Shown here one piece after another: positions 1-11,560 of a DNA stretch of 64,000 nt. The notes under the pieces are model-generated. The model was not told the DNA's origin and searched no databases. It saw only the letters and a program-made list of their open reading frames with translations. This DNA is from Artemia franciscana (taxonomy: Eukaryota > Arthropoda > Branchiopoda > Anostraca > Artemiidae). The translations under genes were made by a program, and so were the position numbers. The DNA lies in the NCBI RefSeq assembly GCF_032884065.1, contig NC_088879.1:24352038-24416037 (forward strand). The letters run 5' to 3'. The stretch's first letter is position 1, and every line of letters begins with the position of its first letter.

Positions 1-204
1 GAATACGGTTATATATTTAAATGAAAGAATAGCACACGATTTTTATATCTGTTTATCGAAATAAAACAACATTACTTAGTGACCTATCATTGGCTTAGAT
101 TTTTAATTATTTAAATCTTAAGAAATACTGCTCCTGCGGAAACCGAAAAAATCCTTTTTTTTTCTATAAAACTATGAATATGCTGAATGTGCCTTATAGT
201 ATTA

Positions 205-1660
205 AATAAAAGAAATTTTTTCAACTGAGAGTAAGGAGCAACATCAAAACTTGAAACGAAGAGAAATTATTACTTATATGAGTGGCTGCCGTCTCCTCAA
301 TCCCTCGTTCTTTACGTTAAATTTTTTTTTTAAGGACATTTAAAAAAAAACTTATTATTCTAATTAGGTGTGTTTCAGGAGTCGTTTTTGAAGAATTGGG
401 ACAAAAGTCAAATTTTAACGTAAAGAGTGGGGTATTGAGGAGAGGGGAGCCTCCTAATGTAAGTAAAATTTCTGTTCATTTTAAGGTTTGATGTTGCTCC
501 TGACTTTCATTTGAAAAAAGTTTTTTTATTAAGGGGGAAGGGTGCACAGTATTCGGACAGTTTGAAGTCAGAAAACAATTCTTACTTCATAATATGCAGA
601 ATAATTGTACCTAACACGTTTTGCATGCGGACCCGCTATACTTTACGCCCTCCCTTAATTTGCAAATCTATAGCCAAAATTTGTTTCTAAAGTAATGAAG
701 AAACTAAAGAAAAAAACAGTTTGCTCACGAGATTTACAATCAGCGTAAACTTGAGTGAGTGGCGCATAATACACAAGTACCAAAATTTCTTCCTCCTACG
801 GAAACTAAAATAACAAAACCCTAATAAAATTCTCAAATTTGGAAGGCCCTATTTTTTACGGTAGGGGGGATGTTTTTTGGAGAGGTATTTCCTTGGGGAT
901 TATTTTCCGCGGGGGGTATTTTACATGGGGAAATATTTTCCGAGGGGGGGAGGGTGTAAATCCCGTCCGCTACGTACAATATGGACAAATTTTGTAACTT
1001 AAAAATATCTTTCCCCAGGGGCTGTAAGGGGTAATGCTATCTCCTAAGCCATGATTATTTGGTCCTTCAACTATGCTGAACAAAATGGCTGTCCCAAAGT
1101 TTTGATCGGACAACTTCGTGAAAAAAGGGGTGTGGGAGAGGGGCTAGTCACCCTGCAATGTTTTTGGTCACTTTAAAAGGGAACTAGAGCTTTTAATTTC
1201 CGGTCAAGTGAGCCATTTCCCGATATTCTAGGACTGTTGGTTCGATGCAATCACCCCTGGAGAAAACAGACAAAAAAAATACAACAAATAAACACGCATC
1301 TGTGACCTATCTTTTGGCAAAAAAATTAATGCAAAATTCCTTATTTTTGCAGATTGGAGTTGAAACTTCTACAATAAAGATCTTGAATACGTTGAATGTT
1401 ATGATGTGATTCTTATTAAGCTCCTTGACTTTTAGGGGTGTTTTTTCCCATTTACGAAAATCTGGCAAATTTTATCAGACGTGTTACTTTTGATAGGTAA
1501 CATAGAACTTAATTTTTCTCAACTATTTGGAATCACCATAACAAGCCGATTCTTTTTATGTATCTATTAATACCAAAATTCTGTTTTAAGAGTTTCGGTT
1601 ACTATTGAGCCGTGTCAATTCTTACTTACAGTTCCTTACCGGTAACTGTTTGATCGGACC
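205..1660 (-). mobile_element. Divergent family E element, foldback end plus body
   Basis: The left part (213-526) is a foldback. A left arm holding the GTAAGGAGCAAC module and TCCTCAATCCCTCG is answered on the right by TGAGGAGAGGGG and the complement of the module, GTTGCTCCTGAC. The body at 1020-1660 matches the minus strand of family E: the phrase around ACAAAATGGCTGTC, the ACACGCATCTGTGACC stretch, and the terminus at 1600-1650 ending ACTGTTTGATC. The middle (530-1020) is hard to align and contains a G-rich tract with TTTTCCG boxes. No coding capacity is apparent. This is an old copy compared with those at 24-58 kb. Confidence 0.6.
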
Positions 1661-2559
1661 TACAAAGCAATGATTTTAGCTTTCTTTTAACTAGTTAAAC
1701 TTTCGAATGATAGGTCAACTTTTCTTAAGGAGAAATCCATAACCATAACCACTTTGCCTCCCTTGATTTGGATAAAACATAAAAACATTAAAAAATAAGA
1801 TAGTTTGAAGGTTAATTTATTTCAAACATTCTCCCTTCTAGGCTAGCTACAGTACTATTGTTTTTTTTTATTTTGTTTTTATCAATATAGCTTTACTAAA
1901 TGTTATTTTATAGGTGGCTTTAGTTTAATCCAAGTTTCATACGTTTTCTTACAATTCTTTCTGGATTTTCACATTTTTCAATCCATTCTCCCCATGTTAA
2001 TACGAAAATATTTCTGGGGAATTTTCCGCAGGGTATTTTCTACGGGGAGAATTTTCCGTGGGTAGTGAAGTTTCTTGGGAAAATTTACTATGAGGGTGAG
2101 GACTGTAAATTCTGCAATTTGCCCATTTTTTACATACAGTATAAGGAAGGGTGAAGAATTCCAGGTAATCCATGGAGAGGGGGGAGTCCAGGTATGATTT
2201 GAAAAATGGTCAGAAATTAAAGAAAAATTTAAAAATTCAAATAAACGTAGGAATAATTGTCCAGCGGCGATTTCAAAACAATTTTTTCAACTGAAAGTAG
2301 GATCTGTTAAAATCCAAATCGAACAGAAATAAATCTGTAAATGAGGGAGGCTTCATCCTTTTTATCCTTGCTTTTTACACTAAAGTTTGCTTTTTGTCCC
2401 AATTCTTTAAGAACACTTCATGAAACACAAAGGCTTTTTAAATGGAAAAAGAATCTTTCTTAAAGCAATAAAAAATTTAGCGTAGCAAGCAACAGGTTGA
2501 GGAGGGGACGGCCCCCCTCTCAATTAAGGAATAATTCATGTTTGGTTTAGGTCTTAATG

Positions 2560-3505
2560 TTGCGTAGGTAAGGAGGGAGGGGCCCAGCTCAATAGTAACC
2601 AAAACTCTAAAGAAGGAAATTTGAAAATTTACCTGGTATTCAAAAATAGGGGGGAACATCCCCTGAAAGTCATAGAATCTGAATGAAAATCACAAAATCA
2701 GATTCAGCGTATCAAAGGACCCTTCTGTAGAAGTTTCAAGCTCTTATCTACAAAAAAGTAAAAATGTTTATTTTTTTGCCAGAAGAAAGATCACGGATGC
2801 GTGCTTTTTCTATTTTTTTTTCTAAGTTCTAAGGTATAAAATTTGCCCTTTGTTTGCGTGTAGTATTTGTTATTGGGAAGTATACATGTATTTTTCGAGT
2901 GGTGAGTTTTCTGATGGGAGGATTCTCCATGGTGAGGGAAGTTTCCGGGGGGGATTTTTTTTTAGAAGAAACTATACACTGGGGGATTTTCCTGAATCCC
3001 TATACGAAGTTCTACTTATGTCCTCCTTTCTCTTTGTCGAATCAATTTTACAAGTGGAGATATTAAGGGTAATTTTCTAAGGTAAATTTTTACCAGGATT
3101 AAATTGTCTAGAGGGTATATCCGTGAAGAGGAGGGATTTTTCCGCGGAGGTGGAGACAGATTTCGTGGGATTATTTAAGAAAGGTATCAGAAATTAAACA
3201 TAAAAAAAGTGTTTCAACTTAAAGTAAGAAGCTATATAAATTATTAAGTATAAGAAGGGGTGCCCCCTCCTCAACACCTGGGTTTTTACGTTAAAGTTCA
3301 AATTTTGTCCAAATTTTTAAGAATGACCCCTGAAACACAAGGCTCGTTTAATTAGAATAACTAGAAGATTTCTTAAAAGCACTAAAAGTCTTTAGCGTAA
3401 AGAGCGAGGTGTTGAGGAGGGGGACACCCTTCGTATACGGAATAATTTCTGTTTGTTTTAAGTTTTGATGTTGCTCCTTACTTTATGTTGAAAAAATTTG
3501 TTTTT
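2560..3505 (+). mobile_element. Divergent family E element (partial) ending in a foldback
   Basis: Starts in the conserved CTCAATAGTAACCAAAACTC segment near 2589 and continues through the segment with ATCACGGATGCGTG (about 2791). It then diverges into a G-rich stretch (2890-3180) with repeated TTTTCCG/CGGGG boxes, and ends in a foldback (3203-3505). The foldback arms pair GCCCCCTCCTCAACACCT on the left with AGGTGTTGAGGAGGGGGA on the right. Together with 205-1660 it forms an inverted pair. The 60-76 codon open frames here are incidental. Confidence 0.5.
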
Positions 3506-3626
3506 CTATTTACTTTACAAAAGTAACGGAGTGAACTTGTAAACTGCTAAAATATAAAATGTAACTGCAAAAAAATAATTTCCTGACCAAAGTGGGATTT
3601 ATACCTCATGTCTAGCTGCGCCAATA

Positions 3627-4030
3627 TACACAGACTCAACTCCCGATTAGCTCCTATTCAACTCAACCTCTTTAAATTAATCCTTGTTCAACTCAACACC
3701 CAGTCAACCCAACCGTTGTGCAGTTTAAACCCCTTGAACTCAACTCTGTGCTACTCAATCCCATTCAACTCTGTCCATTAAACCCAATTCGTATCCAACT
3801 CAGCCACCCTTGAACTTAACCCTATTTGAGTCAACCCACATGCAACTCAACCTCCACTCAATCCAACCTCATGCAACTTAACCTCCGTTTAACTTGATCC
3901 CCATGCAACTCAACTGCAGGTCAATTCAATCCCTTGCAACTCAGCTCCCGTTTTGGCGTAAGCTACACGTTATGTCAGATTGAATTGAATGGGGTTGAGC
4001 TACATGGGTCTGAGTTAATTTGGGTTTACC
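3627..4030. repeat. TCAACTCAACCC-type degenerate satellite with strand switch
   Basis: About 320 bases of irregular units around CAACTCAACCC and CAACTTAACC (3640-3955) are followed by a short stretch of the complementary type, GGGGTTGAGCTACATGGG (3990-4025). The tract can therefore fold back on itself. The same satellite recurs at 5475, 9757, 10495 and 16780, each time with a switch from the C-rich to the G-rich form. Confidence 0.75.
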
Positions 4031-4054
4031 TTGTTTCGGAAAACAAAAATGTAA

Positions 4055-4495
4055 TATCTCATCTGTTAGATTGATTTTGATCTCTTTTGCTCTTTTTAAC
4101 TGAAATTCAAGTTCATAAAAGTCCTTTCAGTTTCCCTAATCCTTTGATGTAATAAATATCCTAAGTTTGTGTACAAGTGTTTATCCACATTAATTTGGTT
4201 TTAAGGCCTATATAGGCTGTCATTTTTAGACTTTCAGACTAAAGAAGAGTCTAGATGCGGCAATGTGCATGGAAATGATGGGACAACTTGAGAAGGTAAT
4301 ACTTCTCTGGCATGAACAAATTTACCATCTTATTTGCTAAACTTATTTTCATCCGGTTTTCACTTTTGTAACTTATATCCAAGTTAATAAAAGCCTTTCA
4401 CTTTCCTTAATCAATGGCTGTAATACGTATTCTATGCCATTTACAAGAGTTTATCCAACTTAATTTGAAGTGTCTAGGGCCTACATATTCTTTTT
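4055..4495 (+). repeat. Diverged direct duplication, unit about 275 bp apart
   Basis: The stretch 4055-4215 (AAGTTCATAAAAGTCCTTTC ... TTTATCCACATTAATTTGG ... GGCCTATAT) recurs in diverged form at 4345-4490 (AAGTTAATAAAAGCC ... TTTATCCAACTTAATTTG ... GGGCCTACAT). The intervening 100 bases hold the exon-like segment listed separately. Confidence 0.55.
4238..4295 (+). other. Weak candidate 58-base exon
   Basis: Bounded upstream by TTTAGACTTTCAG, which could be a splice acceptor, and downstream by GAAG/GTAATA, which could be a donor. Read with one leading base, the segment is open and gives LKKSLDAAMCMEMMGQLEK, an amphipathic helical-looking peptide. I do not recognise the protein and see no convincing flanking exon. 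A second weak acceptor/donor pair lies at 4740-4780. It may be coincidence in repeat DNA. Confidence 0.15.
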
Positions 4496-4500
4496 TCACC

Positions 4501-5339
4501 TGTTCGAAAGATATTGTCGGACGAGAGGGGATTTATACCAAATACTTTGCTAATCAGATTTTTGGATGAGGTACAGTATCCACGTAACACGAAATTGATT
4601 GCTACAATCCTAACATATTATTAGCAAAAGAAACATCCAATAATGGAGACTTGACGTTTATTAACTGGAATGGAGAGGGGTAATATAAAAGAAGAAAAAT
4701 GGCGCGTATTTAATTTGATGTTATCAGAAAGATATATCAGAAGGAAGGAAGTTCGGTGCCTGCAGAACATTTCCAAGGTAAAAGTTCGAAAAAATAAAGT
4801 TTCGAATCAGTGTTATATTTTATAGATTATCGATTGTATATTTGCGTGAATTTTTCTCTTCTAGAGGAGGGGAATCCTAACCTGCTCCCTTGTTGATGTG
4901 GATAACCATGTTAAAGAAAGGGGGGATTGCTAAAAGCATATGTTTATCATTTATATTAAAATATACTAATAACCATGAAGCGACCTGAACAGAAAAAGAT
5001 GAGGATTGTTTTTATAATACGTTTTTCCGAAGAGTCTTAAGTGATGAGTTGAGGAACTAGCTCTAAGCCGTATCTGGATTTGTCCTTTTTGTCAAAACTC
5101 CCAAGCTCATTTTTGTGTGTTCAACCCTTTTTCCAATGGTAAAAACAAACCTGAGGCCTTTTCAAGATGTAGTTTTCATTAAAATTAATGTTCAATGAAT
5201 CAAGCAAATCAACTCGGATGAATGGTTTGACTTCACCTACGAAGCAGGATATTTTTGAACATTATGAACATTTGTCATTGAATAGTAAGCGAGTGTAAAA
5301 TAGGACAGAGTATTGTAGAATTAACCTCAATGAAATAGG
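4501..5339. other. No recognised feature
   Basis: AT-rich sequence without a long open frame, tandem structure or recognised repeat. Nothing supportable seen. Confidence 0.5.
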
Positions 5340-5349
5340 AATAACCTCC

Positions 5350-5475
5350 GTAAAAAAGGTAAAGGTAAAGGATACGGCATTAGACTTTACAGTCCCTACC
5401 GGCGGTGCTGATCTCCGTTTCTTGGCCCTTCAGCCAGGAAGTGCAATGGAATTACGCAATAACCTGCGTAAGAGT
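5350..5475 (+). repeat. Short dispersed repeat, SINE- or LINE-5'-like
   Basis: Starts with GGTAAAGGTAAAGGATACGG, runs through ACTTTACAGTCCCTACCGGC and TTGGCCCTTCAGCCAGGAAG, and ends near 5475. This segment is clearly less AT-rich than its surroundings and has the look of a dispersed retroelement head. I see only one copy here, so the assignment rests on impression. Confidence 0.35.
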
Positions 5476-5745
5476 TAGAAAATTTTGGAATTGCCTCAAC
5501 CTTCATGCAACTAAACCCCCGTTCAACTTAACCCCATTCAATCTAGCCTAATCTGTTGGAGGGGTTCGAGTTTAATGAATGTTGAAATGCAGGAGAATGG
5601 AGTTGAATGAAAATCGGGCTGCATGAGGGTTAGGTTACAATGGGTCTTAACTAAACGGTCGACTTAAACGGGAGTTGCGTCTGAATGAAAGTTGAGTAGA
5701 GGAAGGGTTGAATGAAAGTTGAGCAAATGGTTTGAGCCATACGGG
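5475..5745. repeat. TCAACTCAACCC-type satellite foldback
   Basis: C-rich units (ACCCCCGTTCAACTTAACCC at about 5515-5545) switch to G-rich units (GGAGTTGAATG, GGGTTGAATGAAAGTTGAG) from 5560 on. The two halves are roughly complementary, so the tract is a degenerate foldback. Confidence 0.65.
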
Positions 5746-6227
5746 GACTGAGTTCTATAAATACGTTGGTCATATGACCTCGAAAATTTCTTAAGTGCCT
5801 CAAACTGAGCATCTTGTACCTATGAGCCTGCCTCAAGGTGCTCATCCTCTCAGTGTTTATAAATTGATCCGAAAAACCACCAAATGAGCAGAAGTCCTAC
5901 GAATTTTCTGCCAACCCTCCGAAATATCAAGTTTTCATAATTCCCTTTCCTTATCATGTAATTCTGTTCCTAACAGAATTATTTCATTTTTCTAACTAGA
6001 CTCCAAACCACTCATAATTCTTCCTAATCATCAAAATAAATTTGTGGGTAAAACCTTATCAAGATCTATAAAGGGAACCATCCTTTGCTTACTTCAAAAA
6101 TAAGCTATTATTTGGATCGAACTGCTAAACTCGTTTCTTAAAATGAAAAATCCAAGATTGTAATCTAAAGTTTTGGGATCGTAATACATCTTATTATACA
6201 TGCAAGTTTTAAAGAATATAACTAGTA
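5746..6227. other. No recognised feature
   Basis: AT-rich, no clear repeat or coding signal. Confidence 0.45.
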
Positions 6228-8165
6228 GTATATGGTCTATCTGTCTCAATAGAACCTATCCACTACTTCCTTCTTCCTTAGCATCTTAAGATCTCGAAGA
6301 AAGTTTAACGGCGATTACCCCAATCTGCCATCTATATAACCAGAGTCATAGATAGCGTTATTTTTAACTACGGTTATAAATAGTGACATATTTTCTGATT
6401 TTAATTAATTCGTCTGGATTTTTATGCATTGGTTTCCCCTGAATTTTTATGCATTGATTATAATTTATGTGGTGTTATCTGGATTTCTATGGACTGGTTT
6501 TATTTTCTACAGCATTGGTCATGGTTTTATGAACTCGTCCAAATTTCTATGTCTTGGTTATGATTTTTTTAGGTTGGCCGTGATTTCCACAGTTTTGTCT
6601 TGATTTCTAATATTTGGTATGGATTTCTAGGGTTTGCCCTGATTTTACACTTTAGTTTTGACTTTTATGAATTTACCCGGATTTAATGAGGATGGTTTTT
6701 AATTTCTACAGTTTAGTCTTGATTCTTATGACTTTGTTGGGATTTCTATGTATTGTTCAAGATTTTTTAGAGGTTCCGCATGATTTCTTAAATTTGGTCT
6801 TGATTTATATGGTATGGTTTTTATTTCTAGAGTTAGCTCCGATTTTTATGAATTCATCTAGATTTATATGTGTTTGTTATGTTTTCCCTAGATTCCCTTG
6901 AATTTCCATGCTTTGGGTATGATTTCTATGGGTATTTTTTAGGATTTCCTGAACCAGTTATAGTTTCTACAGTTCTTGATGTCTTTGGATTGGTCTTGAT
7001 TTTCAGGTTTGATCCTGTATTTTCGTGAATTTGAGTGGATTTCCATGCATTACTTATGATTTCTATGAATTCTTGATTTTTGTGAATTTACCTGGATTTC
7101 TATGCATTGGTTATGATTTTTATGAATTCCCCTGAATGTCTATGCATGGATTATGATTCCTATGGGATTTTCTGAATTCTTATGGATCGGTCATGTTTTC
7201 TACAGTTTTGCCTTGATGTCCCTGGTTTGGTTGCGATTTTTAGGGTTGACCCTGATTTTTATAAATTGGTGTGGATTTCTATGCATTGCTTATGATTTCA
7301 ATGAATTCTTCCGAATTTCTATGTATTGGTGAATTATTTTATAAATTCATCATGATTTTTATGCATTGGTTATGATTTTTTAGAAGTTGGGTGCGATGAC
7401 TAACATTTGGTCTTGATATCTATGGTTTGGTCTTGAATACTAGGCTTTGCCATGATTTCTAAGGTTAGGTCTTGATTTCTATGGTTTGGTCATGATTTCT
7501 AGTGTTTTTTTTCTAGGGTTGGCGTTGGTTTTTATGAATTTGTCTGGCTTTCTATGTGTTGCTTACGATTGGTATGAATTCTTACGGAATTTGTCAAAAG
7601 AATTTGTCTGTCCAGTAAACATATCAAATCACCGTGGTTTGCATGTTCTCGTAACGATGCCTAAAGTGCCCAGGAACAGATGACTGATAACACTTACCAA
7701 AACTCCAATTGAGGAATCTATTGAACAAATAATTTATTAGGATATTTTGACGCTTTGCATCAGTTGGCTAGAGTCCCAGAAATAATGCATTTATTACCTA
7801 GAATGTATTTTTAAGGAAATTGTATCTTCAATGGCTTTTTGGCTAATTCGAGTAGCATGTCATTCTTTTACCATATGAAATCAAGGGTATCACGTTCTAT
7901 TTGTACACATCAGACATAAATTTAGTAAAGTCAATGGAAAACTGCTTAGAAGGTACTAAAAAGTGTTTCTTTGGGAAAAAAAATGTGACCATCTATAACT
8001 GTAGTTAGCAAGAGCACCATCTACGACTCTGATTATGAAGATGGCTGTATTTTAGAAATCGCCAGTAAACCTTCTTCATGATCTTGAATCGCTAAGGAAG
8101 AACAAAGTAGTGGATATGGCTGTATTGGGACAGATAGATCCCATCCTGCTATAACTTTTATTTTC
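6228..8165. mobile_element. Inverted-repeat element enclosing a minisatellite
   Basis: Left arm 6228-6390 and right arm 7985-8165 are inverted copies with mismatches. Left GGTCTATCTGTCTCAATA pairs with right TATTGGGACAGATAGATCC. Left TATCCACTACTTCC pairs with right GTAGTGGATA. Left CTTCTTCCTTAGC pairs with right GCTAAGGAAGAACA. Left CCAGAGTCATAGAT pairs with right ATCTACGACTCTGATTATG. Between the arms lies a degenerate minisatellite (6400-7590) and 400 bases of unremarkable sequence. It resembles a non-autonomous foldback transposon; no transposase is present. Confidence 0.6.
6400..7590 (+). repeat. Degenerate minisatellite, unit about 30-45 bp
   Basis: Repeated variants of GATTTCTATGNATTGGTTATG and TTTTATGAATTNNNCTGGAT run for nearly 1.2 kb. 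The tract is T/G-rich on this strand and C-poor. Short open frames inside it (for example at 6686 and 7486) translate the repeat and are not genes. Confidence 0.8.
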
Positions 8166-8369
8166 CTTCTTTGGGGTTAAATTTTATTCTGGTCCTAAAA
8201 TTACCAGCTTAATGGGATAAATTGAGTAACAACACTGAAGGAAATATTGTACCATCAACCTATATTCCAAACTGCAATGACTTCAAGCGGTCTATTATTA
8301 GATTACGGCTCGCCGTCGTGTTTGAAGTTTGGAACTAAGCTCTGTAAACGAAAGATAATTAAAAATTTT

Positions 8370-8620
8370 GCTTAAATCGTTCATAACAACCGACTTAAGT
8401 GATTAAGATGTATTTTATTAAATGTATTAAGTGATTAATGTATTTATTAAGTAAGTAAATGCATTAAGTGATGTATTAAGTGATTAAGATGTATTTATAC
8501 AGAAAAATCCAACGATTAAATAAAAGAAATATTTAAAAAAAACTCGTGTACGAGTTTACGCAACGAGTTTTACGTGTACGAGTTTACGCAGTCGTATACG
8601 CAACGTCAATCTAACCCCAT
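8370..8620. repeat. Short tandem repeats (AAGTGATTAAGATGTATT and ACGAGTTTACGCA types)
   Basis: 8395-8515 holds several imperfect copies of TTAAGTGATTAAGATGTATT. 8545-8605 holds three imperfect copies of CGTGTACGAGTTTACGCA. Neighbouring small arrays in AT-rich DNA. Confidence 0.7.
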
Positions 8621-8699
8621 CTGAACATTTGCACCAGCTTTGTTATGACTGTGTTATTTAATGGGACCCTTCTTAATTATTTTATAGTATTCATCTAAA

Positions 8700-8775
8700 A
8701 CAAAATTTCGCTGTCGTAGTAGTGGTAGCAGCGTTAGCAGTAGTAGTGATGGTAGTTGTAGCAGTGGTGGTAGGA
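8700..8775 (+). repeat. Imperfect trinucleotide (GTA/GTG/GCA) microsatellite
   Basis: A run built from GTAGTGGTAGCAGC-like triplets over about 70 bases. Confidence 0.75.
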
Positions 8776-9732
8776 TGCAAGTATTAACTTTTGAGCATTT
8801 TCATTCCCTTTTGAGCTCTCTTAAAATTTTGATCGAATGTGTTTTGAGGATTATAGGATTGTGGGAAAGGTCCTGGTTACCCTCTATTCACTTTTAACTC
8901 TTAAAAAGAGAACTTAAACTTTAAAATTCCATTCAAATGAGCCCCATCCAACCGGAAGTAACACCCGTTCCATAAAACCTTATATGCCCCGGGGCATAGC
9001 CTACAGCCCTTGCCCCTGGGCTCTGGGAGGTTGTGTTTACGCTGAAGACATCTTCAGGTCACAAACTTTATCAGATGCGTTAGGGGGAAAGAATGTGTCA
9101 GGGGGGACTAGTTGCCCTCTATCAGTTTGGACTCTTTACAGAAAACTAGAGCTTTAAATTTCCAATCCAATGGTCCTCTTCCAAAGTACACACAACCACC
9201 CCTTCCATTAAAACCTTATAGGCCTCTGGGGAAAAACTTACAACCCTTGCCCCGAGGCTCTTGGGGATTTGTTTCAATCCCAAAGGCCTTGTTACCTCAA
9301 AATTTCTATCATCGATCACCTAGAATCTTAAGAAGAGCACTAAAACTCCCTTTTCCAATCCAACGAGCCTCTTCCAAAGTGCATACGTCCTTTAAAAAAA
9401 AAACCTTGTTTGCCCCCTTGGCATAACTTACAACCCTTGCCATGGAGGCTGAGGGGGGGGGTCATATTTAAAGATATATTTACTGAATCTTTCAGCTTCA
9501 GTGAACAAAATGGCTATCTCACAATTTGGAGCAATGATGGGCGTGGAGAGGGGCTGGCTACCCTCCAATCACTTTCGACTCTTAAAAAGAGCACTACAAC
9601 CTTTTCGAAGTTTCTATGACAACTCCTTCTATACCAAGTGCCCTGGTCTAAAACAAACGAATAATACATTGTGCCCAAATCGCTCTTTACTTAGCCAGCG
9701 GTATTGCGCTGCCTGTGATATAACATGTCGCC

Positions 9733-9930
9733 CATTTAGGGGTTTTTCTACCGTCTAAATCAATCCCATTCAACTCAACCTTAGTTAACTTAACCCTTTT
9801 GGCACTCGACCCCTGTTCAACTCAACTTTTTTTTTAACTTAACTCCCACAGAACTCAATCCTCACTCAATTCAGTGCCAATTCATCTCGACCTCAATTCA
9901 ACCCGTGCAACTAGTTATGTTAGGCTAAGG
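9733..9930 (+). repeat. Direct repeat flanking the 46-bp array, left copy
   Basis: Runs from CCATTTAGGGGTTTTTC to CAACTAGTTATGTTAGGCTA. It is repeated at 10462-10663 and, as a single copy, at 16757-16945 in composite B copy 2. Confidence 0.75.
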
Positions 9931-9939
9931 GTCCCAGCT

Positions 9940-10460
9940 AACAAAACAGAAGACACTTTGAAAAACACTTTTAAGGTGAAACCTATCCAAACAGAAGACA
10001 CTTTCAAAAAAAAACTTTTAAGCCAAAACCTAACAAAACAGATGACATTTTGAAAAAAAAAACTTTTAAGCCGAAACTTAACAAAACAGAAGACGCTTTG
10101 AAAAAATCTTTTAAGGCAAAATTTTACAAAACAGGAGACACTTTGAAAAAAATTAAGGTGTAACGTAACAAAACATAAGACACTTTAAAGAAAGTCTTTA
10201 AGGTGAAGCATAACAAAGCTGAAGACGCTTAAAAAAACAAAACTTTTAAGGTGAAACGTAACAAAACAGAACACACTGTGAAAAAAAACTTTAAAGGTGA
10301 AACGTACAAAAACAGAAGACACGTTGAAAAAACAACTTTAAAGATGAAAGGTAAAAAAAAACAGTTGACACTGAAAAAAAAAGACTTTTAAGGTGAAACG
10401 TATCAAAACAGAAAACACTTCGAAAAAGAACTTTTAAGATGAAGCCTAACAAAATGGAAG
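9940..10460 (+). repeat. 46-bp tandem array, about 12 units
   Basis: Units of 42-49 bases centred on ACAAAACAGAAGACACTTTG, then an A-run, then CTTTTAAGGTGAAACCTA. Starts are at about 9946, 9991, 10038, 10086, 10131, 10173, 10217, 10266, 10311, 10360, 10410 and 10455. The array sits exactly between two direct copies of a ~200 bp segment and is absent from composite B copy 2. Confidence 0.85.
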
Positions 10461-10461
10461 A

Positions 10462-10840
10462 CCATTTAGGGGTTTAGGGGTTTTTCAACCGTCTAAATCA
10501 ATCCCATTCATCTCAGCTCTATTTAACTTAACCCCTTTGTCACTCAACCCCAGTTCAACTAAACTTTTTTAATTTAAATCCCACGGAGCTCAACCCTCGC
10601 TCAATTCAGCGCCAATTCAACTCGACCTCAATTCAACCCAGACAACTAGTTATGTTAGGCTAAAATGGGGCTGAGTTGAATGGGGATTGAGTCAGAGTGA
10701 AGTTGAGTTGCAAGGGATTGAATTAAATGAGGATTAGTTGCACAGTGGTTGAGTTAAATGGGATAGATTTTTACAGGGGTTGAGTTGAAGGGGGGCTGAG
10801 TTACGTAGCTTGAGCTAAACGAGGGCTGAGTTACCTGCAC
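10462..10840. repeat. Direct repeat right copy, then G-rich satellite arm
   Basis: 10462-10663 repeats 9733-9930. From 10670 the sequence switches to GGGGCTGAGTTGAATGGGG-type units up to about 10835, complementary in style to the C-rich half. The two halves form a degenerate foldback. Confidence 0.7.
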
Positions 10841-11560
10841 ACAAAAATAACTAATGTACTTTTTCTAGTTAATTTTAAAAAGTGTAAAAAAATCAAGGAA
10901 AAGTAGACAAACTAAGAAATAACAATAAAAAAATCGTTAAATCACGGGTTCTAAGAAAGGGTGCGAGCAGGACAGCACACACGTGGTGCATGAATCATAA
11001 TCTTGTTTCATCCTTTATTTCATATAATGAAAAGTCCATTAGGACAAAAAGGAAAATTGAAGAAGTTGTATGTTGTTACATCAATTGCTTTATTTCATGA
11101 GGGGTAATTTAAAGCCAATGGTAATGTTTAAAAGCTGCTTTATCTATGTTTAAAAGGATAAATATGGAGTACAGTTCTTCACTATTGCAACAAGGATTCT
11201 TTGATGGAAGCTGTAAGTTTCAAACAAAGGAAATTAATTGCAAATGAGGTGGATAATTCGACTAATATAGTAAACAAACGAGCTTTTATCGTAAACGAAG
11301 CGCAAGTGAATCAAATTATGTAAGGTACTAAGAAGTCAATGAGACCACATAAACTGCCATTTTTACTTACAGAGTAATCAAATTCAGTTATTTTCTATAT
11401 TTAGACTGTTCAAGAGGTCGATAATATAACCTTGTCAATAAAACCATCCGTAGAGCAAGTAATGAAGAAAAACTCTTATTTTATTTTTGATGTAGATACC
11501 ATCTAGTGAACCAATGCCCAGGATTTGTGGTTTTTCCAAATATTTTTTTATTTGTTATTT

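Larger units (their letters stand above)
8812..11560 (+). mobile_element. Composite repeat B, copy 1
   Basis: Direct copy of 15700-17745. Shared landmarks: AGCTCTCTTAAAATTTTGAT at the left end; CCGTTCCATAAAACCTTATA; ACAACCCTTGCC; a block near 9600-9750 with TCTATGACAACTCCTTCTAT; the TCAACTCAACCC satellite with its strand switch; and a right-hand block (about 11100-11360) with TGTTTAAAAGGATAAATA and GGAGTACAGTTCTTCACT. Internal blocks themselves repeat (8990, 9220, 9420 share an ACAACCCTTGCC motif). Copy 1 has an extra tandem array and a second copy of its ~200 bp flank. The right-hand block reads weakly as protein in both copies (SKLIANEADN-like) but carries stops in both. Confidence 0.7.
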
